The notes under the pieces were generated by a model. It did no database searches. It worked only from the letters and a program-made list of their open reading frames with translations, and was not told where the DNA came from. A stretch of DNA of 64,000 nt from J054 sp965223095 (lineage in GTDB: Bacteria > Pseudomonadota > Gammaproteobacteria > Steroidobacterales > GCA-2729495): the NCBI GenBank assembly GCA_965223095.1, contig OZ244979.1, positions 186,001-250,000 of the forward strand. The letters run 5' to 3'. How positions within the stretch are numbered: the stretch's first letter is position 1; each line of letters starts with the position of its first letter. Below are positions 53,229 through 62,059 of this stretch, one piece after another. The position numbers were made by a program, and so were the translations under genes.

Positions 53229-54638
53229 TCATTCATCATCATTCGACTTTCCTCTATCTAGTTCCTCAAACTTCGCCGCCATCGTAGGGTTCTGTCGCGT
53301 TAGTTTCTTGATCGTTACATCCTGGGCCTTATTGTTGGCCAGCCGAAGGTTTCGATCGGTGCCGAGAAGGGCGTCTTTGGTTTTTTGTAGATGAGTGATC
53401 GACTTGTCAATTTCATCAATTGCTGTCTGAAACTTCCTCGATGCAAGATCGTAGTTCTTCGCGAAGGCGGTCTTGAATTTGTCGAGATCGTTTTCAAAGT
53501 TCGTGATGTCGACATTCTGCGCCTTAACAAGCGCAAGTTCAGTTTTGTATTCAAGCGACTTCATGGCCGCATTACGAAGCAGCGTAATAATTGGAAGAAA
53601 GAACTGCGGTCGTATGATGTACATCTTGGGATATCGGTGAAATACGTCGACGATTCCAGAGTTATAAAGTTCGCTCTCCGGTTCGAGCAGGGATACTAGA
53701 ACAGCGTATTCGCAATTCTTCTCGGTGCGATCCTTGTCAAGCTCCTTCAAAAAGTCCTCATTCTTCTTCTTTGTTGCCGTAGTGTCATTCTCGTTCTTCA
53801 TCTCAAACATGATCGATACGATCTCTGTACCTGCATCGTCGGAGTCGCGAAATATGTAGTCGCCCTTGCTGCCGCTGCTGGCATCGTTATCCTTCTCGAA
53901 ATACGCTCTCGGGAATGCCGTTGATCGAATGCGATTGAACTCAGTTTCGCAATGTTGCTCAAGGGTCTCTCCGACCATCTTGGTTGACAGGCGGGCCTTC
54001 ATATCCCGAAGCCTTTCAATTGCATCATCACGGTCTTTGATTTGAATCTCATACTTATCCTTTAGGGACTTCTCGGCCAATTCTTTCTCTAGTTTCGCTT
54101 GCTGAAGGCCGTTCTTAAGTTCGTCGCGCTCCTTCTCTACCGCGCTAACTGACTCAGTAATTGCCAGTTTTTTCGAAACCTCGCTTGCGTCTAGCTTTGC
54201 TTGGAGGTTCTGTATTTCTGCGTCCTTTGCTGCTGAGGTTTCTTGTAACTCTTTTGACAGCCGGGCCTCCACTAGTTTCGACGCGGCTGCGTGATCTCGT
54301 TTAGCCCGCTCCAATTCAACAGAGAGCGCATCGCGTTCTTTCTCTGTGGCGCTCAGAGCTTCAGTCACCGCAAGTTTCCGCTCAACCTCGCTTGAATCCA
54401 GTTTGGATTTTAGTTCTTGGATCTCAGCGTCTTTAGCTACCGACGCTTTTTGCATTTCGCGACCGACTTCGCTCTTAGCTAGTTCAACGGCAGTCAGCTT
54501 TTCCTTTTCAGCCAATTCAAGTCTTTCATGCAGCTGCTGCTCAAACTCGCTGTCGCGAACTTGCTTTAGAATGTCGGCATACCCAGCTTCGTCGACTTTA
54601 AACGCTTTCCCGCAGCGCGGGCAGACTATTTCATTCAC
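53229..54638 (-). CDS. DUF2130 nuclease-like protein with zinc ribbon and coiled coil
   Basis: 469 residues. CPRCGKAF at the N-terminus is a two-Cys zinc-ribbon-like knuckle. Residues ~28-225 are a long charged coiled coil containing a duplicated segment (period 69 residues). The DUF2130 domain follows: GETLEQHCETEFNRIR, GSKGDYIFRD, EIVSIMFEMKNEND (Asp and E-x-K of a PD-(D/E)XK-like nuclease fold), and PKMYIIRPQFFLPIITLLRNAA. Homologues are often found in defence islands; the activity is not settled. GTG start at 54638. It is the third gene of a minus-strand cassette, 111 bp after the 99-residue partner. Confidence 0.82.
   Translation of the reverse strand: MNEIVCPRCGKAFKVDEAGYADILKQVRDSEFEQQLHERLELAEKEKLTAVELAKSEVGREMQKASVAKDAEIQELKSKLDSSEVERKLAVTEALSATEKERDALSVELERAKRDHAAASKLVEARLSKELQETSAAKDAEIQNLQAKLDASEVSKKLAITESVSAVEKERDELKNGLQQAKLEKELAEKSLKDKYEIQIKDRDDAIERLRDMKARLSTKMVGETLEQHCETEFNRIRSTAFPRAYFEKDNDASSGSKGDYIFRDSDDAGTEIVSIMFEMKNENDTTATKKKNEDFLKELDKDRTEKNCEYAVLVSLLEPESELYNSGIVDVFHRYPKMYIIRPQFFLPIITLLRNAAMKSLEYKTELALVKAQNVDITNFENDLDKFKTAFAKNYDLASRKFQTAIDEIDKSITHLQKTKDALLGTDRNLRLANNKAQDVTIKKLTRQNPTMAAKFEELDRGKSNDDE
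54093..54443 (-). repeat. duplicated coiled-coil segment inside the DUF2130 gene
   Basis: Residues 66-113 (54443-54300) and 135-182 (54236-54093) share AKDAEIQ-L-KLD-SEV-KLA-TE-SA-EKERD-L, period 69 residues (207 bp). It suggests a recent internal duplication that lengthened the coiled coil. Confidence 0.75.
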
Positions 54639-54749
54639 GGCTATATCATCTCCATAGACCGTAGTTGTAGGCGAGTGAAACTGGCGCTATCACTTCAAGG
54701 ATGAGTATCATGATCTAGCAATCGTTAAAAACGTAGACAATCGCGCTCG

Positions 54750-55049
54750 CTACCCGGGCGGCTTCGAATACTTCTCGTGCTCGGTAAGATATAGCCTTTT
54801 AGATTCATCAATAAATTCTTCTCTTTCGTCGCTTAGCGCACTCAGCTTCGTGAAGATGCTTTTATAAATAATTTGATGTGCCTGATTTTTAAGCTTCTTC
54901 TCATCGTATTCGTCAAATGTCGCGTCGTCTTTTAGGGCAAGACCGACTAGTTTGAGAAGGCCCTCTTTGTTGATTTTGTCTATAGGTGAATACTCATCAC
55001 CATCAGTTAAGAAGTACCCGTGATTTTCCTCAATCTTTAATAGCTTCAT
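54750..55049 (-). CDS. small partner protein of the PHP-ATPase
   Basis: 99 residues, soluble, charged and mostly helical (KINKEGLLKLVGLALKD; AHQIIYKSIFTKLSALSDE). I do not recognise a family. Its ATG has GGAGG only 4-5 nt upstream and overlaps the end of the PHP-ATPase gene by 20 nt, so it is translationally coupled. Such coupling suggests a subunit or regulator of the ATPase. Confidence 0.7.
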   Translation of the reverse strand: MKLLKIEENHGYFLTDGDEYSPIDKINKEGLLKLVGLALKDDATFDEYDEKKLKNQAHQIIYKSIFTKLSALSDEREEFIDESKRLYLTEHEKYSKPPG

Positions 55050-57054
55050 ATAGCCTCCCTCTTTCGGAATACGCTTCAGAGCCAGCCTCTAAGGAATCCA
55101 AAATTGCATCAAAGTTATCGATCAATTGGCCATTGACATCCACGAGCTTTTTGTCAGTCGGATGTCCAGAATAGCGCTGATAAGCCAAACCGGACTCATC
55201 ACGCTCCTTTCGCGCATAGATTACGTAGTCAGCGCCGATAGAAGCGCCGACAGTACTACTGTGAGTTACGACTACCACGGGCATTACTGTCGAAATGTCC
55301 TTAATCATTTGGTTGACTTCGCTGTTCAGAAAAATGTTGTCGAATGAAGACTCGGGCTCGTCGATCAGCAAGATATCGTAATTCTGAGCATCTTTAATTT
55401 CTTGGAGCAACCGAAATTCGGACCTTTCCCCTCCGGACACTTCGAACCCGTCCTTATTCAAAATCTTGTAGTCAATCCTGACAAAGTACTTGTAAAACTC
55501 CGATGGGGTAAGTGCTTCGTTTGAAACTAGAGTGCGAAGGTACTTATACGGAAGATCGTATTCTTTATAAGCTTCACTGAATGCGACCTTCTGCCCCGAT
55601 ACATTCTTGATCTCTCCTGCGCCGGCAAATGGAGCCTTGCTGGTAACTACTCTAAATCCCTGAAAATCCTCTCTAGAAATCTCCGCTTCTGCTTGCAGGT
55701 CCTTAGTAGTTTGCTCGAACTTCTCTATTTTTGTTTGGTCAAGCATTATTTGATATAGATCTACATCTTCAATCTGTGTCGCGGAAGTGCGCCTTCGCAA
55801 GCGATCTTTAATCTCCGTTATGATGCTATTGGTGAGCTTTTTCTTTTTCGATTCAATTTCTTTGTCCCATAGAATCTCGATCAGTTCGCACGCAAGACTC
55901 CTTAGCGAATCAAGTTTGACATGCTTCTCTATTACGCTTCGGTACTCGAGGTTCTCAATGAGAAACCGAACGGATTGTATTAATTCGCTGAGTACACGAT
56001 CCTCTTTCGTCGTGAATAGGGACTCATCAAACAGAGTAGTCCTGGAGAACAGATCTTTACGCTCGGCTTCCGAAGCAGACTTAAGTAAGCTGCTCAAATA
56101 GTCTTCTACCTGACAAGCGTTTTGATGTAGGTCTATACCAATAACATCATCAAGTACCGCCTTGAACTCTCGCAGAAACTCGTCCGAAAAATTGCTGCGC
56201 TTTCTGTTGATATCTTTATTGAATTCCCTTTCGTATGCATCATCATCCTGTTGCACCAGTGAGAATTGCTTAATGTATTTCGTTCTTTCAACTGAATCAC
56301 AGATTCGATCAAGCGTGTAAGTTTTTCCAGACGACCGTTCTCCCAACAGTATGTTTAGGCCTGTGGACAACATTTGGCCGTCGTCGAGTACCTGAAATAG
56401 GTTGTTCCCTTCGTTCTTCGAAAGAGCGACTTTGCTTCTATCGTGCAGACATGCTTTTAGTGAACTTAGGGTCAGATCGCCGCAGTCAATGTACGTTTGC
56501 CGAATGGGTAGTTCTGCCAATTCGTCTGAGATTCTTGTGTCGCTGAATAAGACTGGTGTGAGTTCGCTCGTGTCTTTTGCTAGGCGAACAAACTTCTTTG
56601 CGCTATCAACTTCTCCGGCTGACGAGTGCTCTCGTAGCAACTCTAGCTCTTCGCCTCGTACAGCTGGCTTTTTGTCGTAGTGGGGAATTACCAAATAATC
56701 GCCTAAGTCGCCAAATATGGCTTCTAGTTCTGCTGCGGGTAGCCTATCGCTGTTACTTTGAATTCTCTGTTCTATCAGGTCGGTCTTGTTGTCAAAGTCA
56801 TCTAGATCGTCGCCATCACTGATTATCAGTACGTGCCCAGTAGACAGTGTTACTTCGATCGCAGGAAACACGGGAATATCGACCGCCGCTCTAATCTGGG
56901 CGAACTGACTGCTATCGAAAAGATCGTGATTCGTTATGGCGATTCCATCTAAGTTTGCTTCGGAGACGTATCGCTTCAAATTTGGCAAGCTGAAAGTGAA
57001 GTGGCTGTCTCGTACGGTTGGAACGGTGTGTATGTGCAGGTCGATTTTTTTCAT
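55030..57054 (-). CDS. PHP-phosphoesterase / ABC-type ATPase fusion, candidate defence protein
   Basis: 674 residues from the ATG at 57054 (a TTG at 57081 is less likely). The N-terminal PHP domain has the metal-binding motifs KIDLHIHTVPT (HxH), AITNHDLFDSS, FPAIEVTLSTGHVLI and VIPHYDK. The C-terminal two-thirds is an SMC/ABC-type ATPase: Walker A LLGERSSGKTYT, a long helical insertion (residues ~260-540, coiled-coil-like), signature VSGGERSEFRLL, Walker B DILLIDEPESS and H-loop VVVVTHSS. This architecture resembles the PHP-ATPase group annotated TrlF-like. It could hydrolyse phosphodiesters or nucleotides under ATPase control. All catalytic motifs look intact. First gene of the cassette, followed by the small partner and DUF2130. 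Confidence 0.85.
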   Translation of the reverse strand: MKKIDLHIHTVPTVRDSHFTFSLPNLKRYVSEANLDGIAITNHDLFDSSQFAQIRAAVDIPVFPAIEVTLSTGHVLIISDGDDLDDFDNKTDLIEQRIQSNSDRLPAAELEAIFGDLGDYLVIPHYDKKPAVRGEELELLREHSSAGEVDSAKKFVRLAKDTSELTPVLFSDTRISDELAELPIRQTYIDCGDLTLSSLKACLHDRSKVALSKNEGNNLFQVLDDGQMLSTGLNILLGERSSGKTYTLDRICDSVERTKYIKQFSLVQQDDDAYEREFNKDINRKRSNFSDEFLREFKAVLDDVIGIDLHQNACQVEDYLSSLLKSASEAERKDLFSRTTLFDESLFTTKEDRVLSELIQSVRFLIENLEYRSVIEKHVKLDSLRSLACELIEILWDKEIESKKKKLTNSIITEIKDRLRRRTSATQIEDVDLYQIMLDQTKIEKFEQTTKDLQAEAEISREDFQGFRVVTSKAPFAGAGEIKNVSGQKVAFSEAYKEYDLPYKYLRTLVSNEALTPSEFYKYFVRIDYKILNKDGFEVSGGERSEFRLLQEIKDAQNYDILLIDEPESSFDNIFLNSEVNQMIKDISTVMPVVVVTHSSTVGASIGADYVIYARKERDESGLAYQRYSGHPTDKKLVDVNGQLIDNFDAILDSLEAGSEAYSERGRLYEAIKD

Positions 57055-57122
57055 GAACGTGCTCGCGGAAGGAGGCGTCAACTAATCGTTATGAAAGCAA
57101 GATTGTTAATCGGTGCCCGAGC

Positions 57123-58097
57123 TTAGGTTGCCGGAAACTCCCCCGACCAAACATCATTGTCCTGCGGCCAAGGCGACAAGACTTCGCGATCACCGCCAAA
57201 GGTCCAAATTTTATCGTCGCGCGCGACCAACAAGAAATCACTCTTGCCGCTGCTTTTGGGATGCTCTTTGCAATTCCAAACCTTATCGGTGACAAGCTGC
57301 CAGTTGTCGGCGTCATCCTTAGGGTCCCACATCCATAGGTCATGTTTTAGTACTTGTTTGTACTTGTACTGACCCTGGGCATGGCCACCGATACAGACCA
57401 CTTTTCCCTGGTAAGCCACACATTGTTGGCCGGTTCTTGGCGCCCAGGGCGCAGAGCCTAACAACTCCCAGGTTTCACCCAAATCATCCGATTTCCATAC
57501 ATCGTTTCTGCGACCCGGCCAGTTTGCTTGAAAAACCGGCTTGTCGTGGTCACCGCCCATGAAGTAGATGCCGCCGCCAATATCAACCACCTGCATGCCG
57601 GCTCGACCCATGTCCGGCGGCAGCTCGGCGCGCAGTTCCCAGGTCTCTCCTAGATCCTTGCTGACCCAAAGTTCGGGATAAAAAATTCGATCGAAGGAAT
57701 TGCGCGCACCGCCAAATAGGTAAATTACGTCATCAATCACATGGGAATGATGACCGGCGCGCACTTGCCATGGCGCGTTAGCGCACACCTGTTCCCAAGT
57801 TCTGCCTTCATCCGCCGAACGCCATACATCATTGTAAAAAGTGCTTAGGCTCTGGCCGCCAGTTAATATCAAGTGACCCCTAACTACATCGACTTCTGGA
57901 TAGCAACGTTTGCCCCAGCCCGTGTTATCGGACATTTTTTCCCAGCTTAGCCCGTCCGGACTGCGCCAGGTATCGCTATATATTTTAAAAGCACCGCTGC
58001 GGCCGCTGACCACGTAGAAATAGCCATCCATCAGGCCACCGCGAGGCATCGCGCGAGCGCCCCAGGGCGCTGCTTCGAGTAAACATGTCCATTTCAT
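57123..58097 (-). CDS. kelch/galactose-oxidase-like beta-propeller protein
   Basis: 324 residues without signal peptide. Five to six repeats of the type DVWRSADEGRTWEQV, ELWVSKDLGETWEL, DVWKSDDLGETWEL, each after a G-G turn (LILTGGQS, YLFGGARN, YFMGGDHD, VCIGGHAQ, WTFGGDRE), i.e. kelch-like blades combined with Asp-box/BNR-like motifs. Such propellers bind partners or sugars; no catalytic residues can be named. It is 68 bp upstream of the PHP-ATPase but has normal composition and is probably not part of that cassette. Confidence 0.7.
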   Translation of the reverse strand: MKWTCLLEAAPWGARAMPRGGLMDGYFYVVSGRSGAFKIYSDTWRSPDGLSWEKMSDNTGWGKRCYPEVDVVRGHLILTGGQSLSTFYNDVWRSADEGRTWEQVCANAPWQVRAGHHSHVIDDVIYLFGGARNSFDRIFYPELWVSKDLGETWELRAELPPDMGRAGMQVVDIGGGIYFMGGDHDKPVFQANWPGRRNDVWKSDDLGETWELLGSAPWAPRTGQQCVAYQGKVVCIGGHAQGQYKYKQVLKHDLWMWDPKDDADNWQLVTDKVWNCKEHPKSSGKSDFLLVARDDKIWTFGGDREVLSPWPQDNDVWSGEFPAT

Positions 58098-58225
58098 ATT
58101 GATCTCTGTCCCCGCGGGTCGCTATAGCACCCTAAGCTGCCTGGAATGTTCATACGCATTGGCCATCGAAACACCAAATATAGACAACTCGCCAACGCCA
58201 TCTAGCCAATCAGGCCTTGACCGGG

Positions 58226-58645
58226 CTAGCGTCGTTTTCTGGTGTCTCCATCAACGGTTACGAATGGCCGAATACTTTCCAGTGACCGCTCGCCGATACC
58301 AGAAACCCTGATCAGATCGTCGACGGTCTCATACGGTCTGCCGACAACGATCTGGGCCGCTCGAGTGGCGCCGATGCCGGGTATCGAACGTAGCTCGACT
58401 TCCGTCGCCGTATTGATGTTAACTATTAGCGCACCCGCCGATGGCCCAAATTCGTCCATGACACTGTTCATATCACGGACCAACCAAACGCCGGCGCTTA
58501 GTAGACCAATAACCGCCGAGGCGGTCAGAAACCAAGTGCGATTTTTGATAGGAGACGGTTTCGCCACACGGCGATAACGCCGGCGCATGTAGTCGCGATC
58601 TTGCAGGCCCAACTTGGCTAGCTCAATTCGGCCCGTGTACCGCAT
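58226..58645 (-). CDS. membrane-anchored ComEA-like helix-hairpin-helix protein
   Basis: 139 residues. One transmembrane segment (WFLTASAVIGLLSAGVWLV) and a C-terminal HhH pair: VNINTATEVELRSIPGIGATRAAQIV and SGIGERSLESIRPFV, typical of ComEA DNA-binding domains. The TM segment comes after a 35-residue basic N-terminus, unlike classical secreted ComEA. It may help DNA uptake or bind DNA at the membrane. No com operon nearby. Confidence 0.8.
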   Translation of the reverse strand: MRYTGRIELAKLGLQDRDYMRRRYRRVAKPSPIKNRTWFLTASAVIGLLSAGVWLVRDMNSVMDEFGPSAGALIVNINTATEVELRSIPGIGATRAAQIVVGRPYETVDDLIRVSGIGERSLESIRPFVTVDGDTRKRR

Positions 58646-58815
58646 TTGCAGCCACTGGGACTATGACTATTGATAAGCACCGCGAACTCCGGTTGAGCGG
58701 ACGCGAGGCCAGTCATCTCGTCGTCATTCTTTGGCAATGTACGCATCCTACGCTCGGCGCCAAGATTGTTCAGCCGCAAGACAATGCAAAATTCCAAATA
58801 CCATCGCTAACCCGA

Positions 58816-59805
58816 CTAAACAGATTCTTGGCTTTTTCGCTCCTGGTTTTTCCGCTGCAATTTTTGCTCGCGACGCTTAGCGTATAAGTCTGCGATATCC
58901 CCGCCTATGTGCGGTTCATTGCGAGCCTGCGCCAAGCAGGCCTGCTTTTGACGTTCAGCGAAACGCTCACGCTGCTCATGCGTCTTGCTTTCATAGCAAT
59001 GCGGACAGCTCACGCCGGCCACATAGCTAGCAGCCTGTTTGTCTTCGGCGGAAATCGGATGCCGGCAAGCGTGACACTGATCGTAGCGACCCGGCTTCAA
59101 TTGATGATCGACGGCAACGCGCTCATCGAACACAAAACACTCGCCGGCAAAAAGGCTATTTTCTTCCGGGACATCCTCGAGATACTTTAAAATACCGCCT
59201 TGCAGATGATAGACCTCATCAAAGCCTTGCTGTTTTAGATAAGCCGTGGACTTTTCACAACGAACACCGCCGGTGCAGTACATCGCGACTTTCTTATGCC
59301 GTTGTGGATCAAGCTGCTGATCAACGAAACTGGGAAATTGGCGGAAAGTATTCGTTGCCGGATTGACGGCATTCTCGAACGCGCCAATGGCGATTTCATA
59401 ATCATTGCGCGTATCAACCAAGATAACTTCTGGATCACTGATTAAGGCATTCCACTGCGCCGGTTCCACATAGGTTCCAGTCAGTTGCGCCGGATCGATG
59501 CCGTCCACACCCATGGTCACAATCTCGCGCTTTAGCTTAACTTTGGTCCGCGCGAAAGGCATAGCCTCGCACAAGGATTCCTTAATCTCCATTCGCGCGA
59601 AACGCGTATCGCGCCTCAACAGACCGAGAAAACCATCAATATCCCTACGCCGACCTGCCACCGTGCCATTGATTCCCTCGGCGGCTATCAAAATTGTGCC
59701 GCGAATATTATTGGCCAGCATTTGCTCCAAAGTCTCAGCGCGCAAGGCTTCTGCCGCGTCGATACCGACAAATTGGTAAAAGGCGGCTACGACGAACTTC
59801 GACAT
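58816..59805 (-). CDS. trhO: tRNA U34 hydroxylase TrhO (rhodanese-type)
   Basis: 330 residues. Makes 5-hydroxyuridine at tRNA position 34. N-terminal acylphosphatase-like domain (FYQFVGIDAAEALRAETLEQ; GTILIAAEGINGTVAG), rhodanese domain with VILVDTRNDYEIAIGAF and catalytic Cys in AMYCTGGVRCEKS, and a C-terminal zinc-binding-like region (CHACRHPISAED; CPHCYESKTHEQRERFAERQ). Full length for the family. The ATG at 59805 is chosen over a TTG one codon earlier. Divergent from the next gene. Confidence 0.95.
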   Translation of the reverse strand: MSKFVVAAFYQFVGIDAAEALRAETLEQMLANNIRGTILIAAEGINGTVAGRRRDIDGFLGLLRRDTRFARMEIKESLCEAMPFARTKVKLKREIVTMGVDGIDPAQLTGTYVEPAQWNALISDPEVILVDTRNDYEIAIGAFENAVNPATNTFRQFPSFVDQQLDPQRHKKVAMYCTGGVRCEKSTAYLKQQGFDEVYHLQGGILKYLEDVPEENSLFAGECFVFDERVAVDHQLKPGRYDQCHACRHPISAEDKQAASYVAGVSCPHCYESKTHEQRERFAERQKQACLAQARNEPHIGGDIADLYAKRREQKLQRKNQERKSQESV

Positions 59806-59889
59806 CAAAATACCAAGCCAGTGGATCAGCGAGTGACAGATTATAGCGATCTAGTGGTACTGGCAGCATCCCCTGACTATCATGCGCGG

Positions 59890-60546
59890 ATGTCAGCCAC
59901 GACCCAAGGCCTGCCGGTCCTTTACTCATTTCGTCGTTGCCCTTACGCCATGCGGGCCCGCCTTGCCATTGCGGTGGCCGAGCAAAACGTACAATTGCGG
60001 GAAGTATCGCTAAGCAACAAGCCCGCCGAAATGCTAAGGGCATCGCCCAAAGGCACCGTACCGGTGCTGGTGCTCAGCGATGGCAAAGTGATCGATGAGA
60101 GCTACGACATTATGAAATGGGCGCTAAGACGGCACGATCCTGAACACTGGCTAGACATCGATTTGGATACCGCCGACGAATGGGTTCGACGCAACGACCA
60201 AGAATTCAAACCCAAGCTTGATGGTTACAAATATTCGGAGTATCACCCCGAGCACACAGCTACCCAGTGGCGCGACGAGGCAGCAAAATTCTTATCCGAA
60301 TTGGACGCGCGGCTGAATGCTAAGGCCTGCCTATTGGGCGAGAAAATAAGCATTGTTGATGCAGCCTTGATGCCCTTCATACGACAGTTTGCCCTGGTCG
60401 ACAAAACATGGTTTTCTGCATCTCATCAGGCTGTGGATCATTGGCTGCGGTCCCTGATCGATTCACCACTCTTCCAGAGCGTCATGCACAAATATCCGCT
60501 TTGGTCCGCGGGCGACGCGCCGATTAAGTTCGGTGGCCCAAGCTAA
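59890..60546 (+). CDS. glutathione S-transferase/glutaredoxin-like protein
   Basis: 219 residues from the ATG at 59890. Thioredoxin-fold N-domain with YSFRRCPYAMRARLAIA (CPYA active site, as in glutaredoxin-2-type and YibF-like GSTs), SPKGTVPVLVL (cis-Pro) and VIDESYDIMKW (glutathione Glu-Ser). The helical C-domain includes LLGEKISIVDAALMPFIRQF. A redox or detoxification role; substrate unknown. 84 bp from the divergent trhO. Confidence 0.85.
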   Translation: MSATTQGLPVLYSFRRCPYAMRARLAIAVAEQNVQLREVSLSNKPAEMLRASPKGTVPVLVLSDGKVIDESYDIMKWALRRHDPEHWLDIDLDTADEWVRRNDQEFKPKLDGYKYSEYHPEHTATQWRDEAAKFLSELDARLNAKACLLGEKISIVDAALMPFIRQFALVDKTWFSASHQAVDHWLRSLIDSPLFQSVMHKYPLWSAGDAPIKFGGPS

Positions 60547-60929
60547 TAGAAGGCTGCCCCTAAGCCATTATCGGACTAGCGTCTCGGCTTTTTGTGGTAC
60601 TGGGAATACCCTTCGCAGATGGGCTGCGCGATCGTAGTACTCGCGCTCTAGCAGCCCTTAGCGTGACCTGGACTGCCTAGGCACCAGTCCTGCTGGAAAT
60701 GGCTTTTTTAAGTTGGATCTAATATTGCGACACTGCGCAAGGCATTGAATTCGATCCGGTCGTATTCGTCGCGGAAGAACTACCAGACTTGTTGACGACA
60801 AAATTGCGCTGCTCGATCGAGTCGAGACAAAACATGGAACCGCGGCCGAAAATCTAGCAACCGTCTATACTTGCGCATACCCAATTAACCGAGGCGAGCA
60901 AGCACTTTCGCTCGGCGCAGCTAGATAAT
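60547..60929. other. intergenic region; possible decayed coding remnant
   Basis: No gene called. A short open stretch near 60740-60860 translates to GIEFDPVVFVAEELPDLL and looks coding-like, but is only about 38 residues between stops. It may be a remnant of a lost gene. Confidence 0.3.
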
Positions 60930-62015
60930 TCAGACTCGACTAAGCCTCGTTCGCCTAAAAGCCCGAATGATTGGCAGTTTGTCGTTCCACGGTGACGCGT
61001 CCGCGCGGCTGGGATCTAAGGGACAGGGATCACCGGCAAAGCCTGGCGGAATTTGATCATCGATGACCCCCTCGCCGGTGTTATCTGAAAATTCATAACC
61101 CGGAATAAACAAATCTTCATCGGCAACAACGTCCACCGTACGCACGCCGAAACTGCTTAACTCTGTCGTAAAAGCTTGTGGGTGGATCAACCAAACATGT
61201 TGCTTGCCGGCAACAAATAGATACTGGATTTCTTGGTTGCGGGAAGCAAAGCGTTGCTTAAGGATTTTTCCTCCATACATCGTACTGCGCGATTCGGATT
61301 GATCGAGCAAGCGGCGAAAATCCGGCTCATATCCGCGGACAAATTTTAGGGATCTTGGGTCGTCATCATCCTCAAACCAAGCGATGGGCCGTTGCCGGTT
61401 GATTTGATTCGCCCTGCGCCGCATGGCCGCCTCGCGCGGCCCCTCGAAATCTTGATAGGGCCACACACGGTGCGCCGGTGCGGAACGCAAGAGCAAGGCA
61501 AGTACGCGTTTGTCGTTACGGCCACGTGGTCCGCGGCGGCTGACCTCGTCCAGCGCAGCCTGCATTTCAAAAGGTAGATTCGTGGTTTCCTCGGCACTGT
61601 ACCAAGCGCCCTCGCCCCGTTTCTCCACCCACTTGATGGAACCCTTGCCTATCCATTTTTCCTCAGCAGTATTCACATAGTGGGAGGCACATCGCCACAC
61701 TAGAGAGGAATCTTTATAAAAAACCCGCGCATAAATTCTCCGTTTGCGTCCCCTGGCCATGGCTCCCGGCAGAACGTAGGCAGGCATCACTTTTAGGCCT
61801 TCCACATCGCGGCGATTACAGAGAAAAAACCGCGTGCCGAACAACTCTATTTCGTACTTTGGTGTGTATCCCGAGCGCAGCAATCCGGGACCATCGCCTT
61901 TGGCTTCACCGTCGATTTGCAGGCCATGCTTATGCACTAAACGATGAAAATCCCTGACCACCCGCCTGGGGGATTTGCCCACCGGCGCAATATTTGGAAT
62001 CCGCATCGAGTGCAT
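60930..62015 (-). CDS. hypothetical cytosolic protein, no recognised family
   Basis: 361 residues, basic N-terminal half and acidic end, no signal peptide or membrane helix. Visible segments: RRVVRDFHRLVHKHGLQID, KYEIELFGTRFFLCNRRDVEG, RRIYARVFYKDSSLVWRCAS, KWVEKRGEGAWYS, and QEIQYLFVAGKQHVWLIHPQ. The start may be the ATG at 62015 or at 62006. Good codon use and length argue for a real gene. I cannot name a function. Confidence 0.65.
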   Translation of the reverse strand: MHSMRIPNIAPVGKSPRRVVRDFHRLVHKHGLQIDGEAKGDGPGLLRSGYTPKYEIELFGTRFFLCNRRDVEGLKVMPAYVLPGAMARGRKRRIYARVFYKDSSLVWRCASHYVNTAEEKWIGKGSIKWVEKRGEGAWYSAEETTNLPFEMQAALDEVSRRGPRGRNDKRVLALLLRSAPAHRVWPYQDFEGPREAAMRRRANQINRQRPIAWFEDDDDPRSLKFVRGYEPDFRRLLDQSESRSTMYGGKILKQRFASRNQEIQYLFVAGKQHVWLIHPQAFTTELSSFGVRTVDVVADEDLFIPGYEFSDNTGEGVIDDQIPPGFAGDPCPLDPSRADASPWNDKLPIIRAFRRTRLSRV

Positions 62016-62059
62016 CTTGCGCTTCGCTGAGCTGGTAATGTCCGAGGTCTTCCGGCCAG

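Noticed and set aside
53229..57081. Integrative element borders (att sites, integrase, tRNA) around the defence-like cassette
   Set aside because: No integrase, tRNA end or matching direct repeats were seen at either side.
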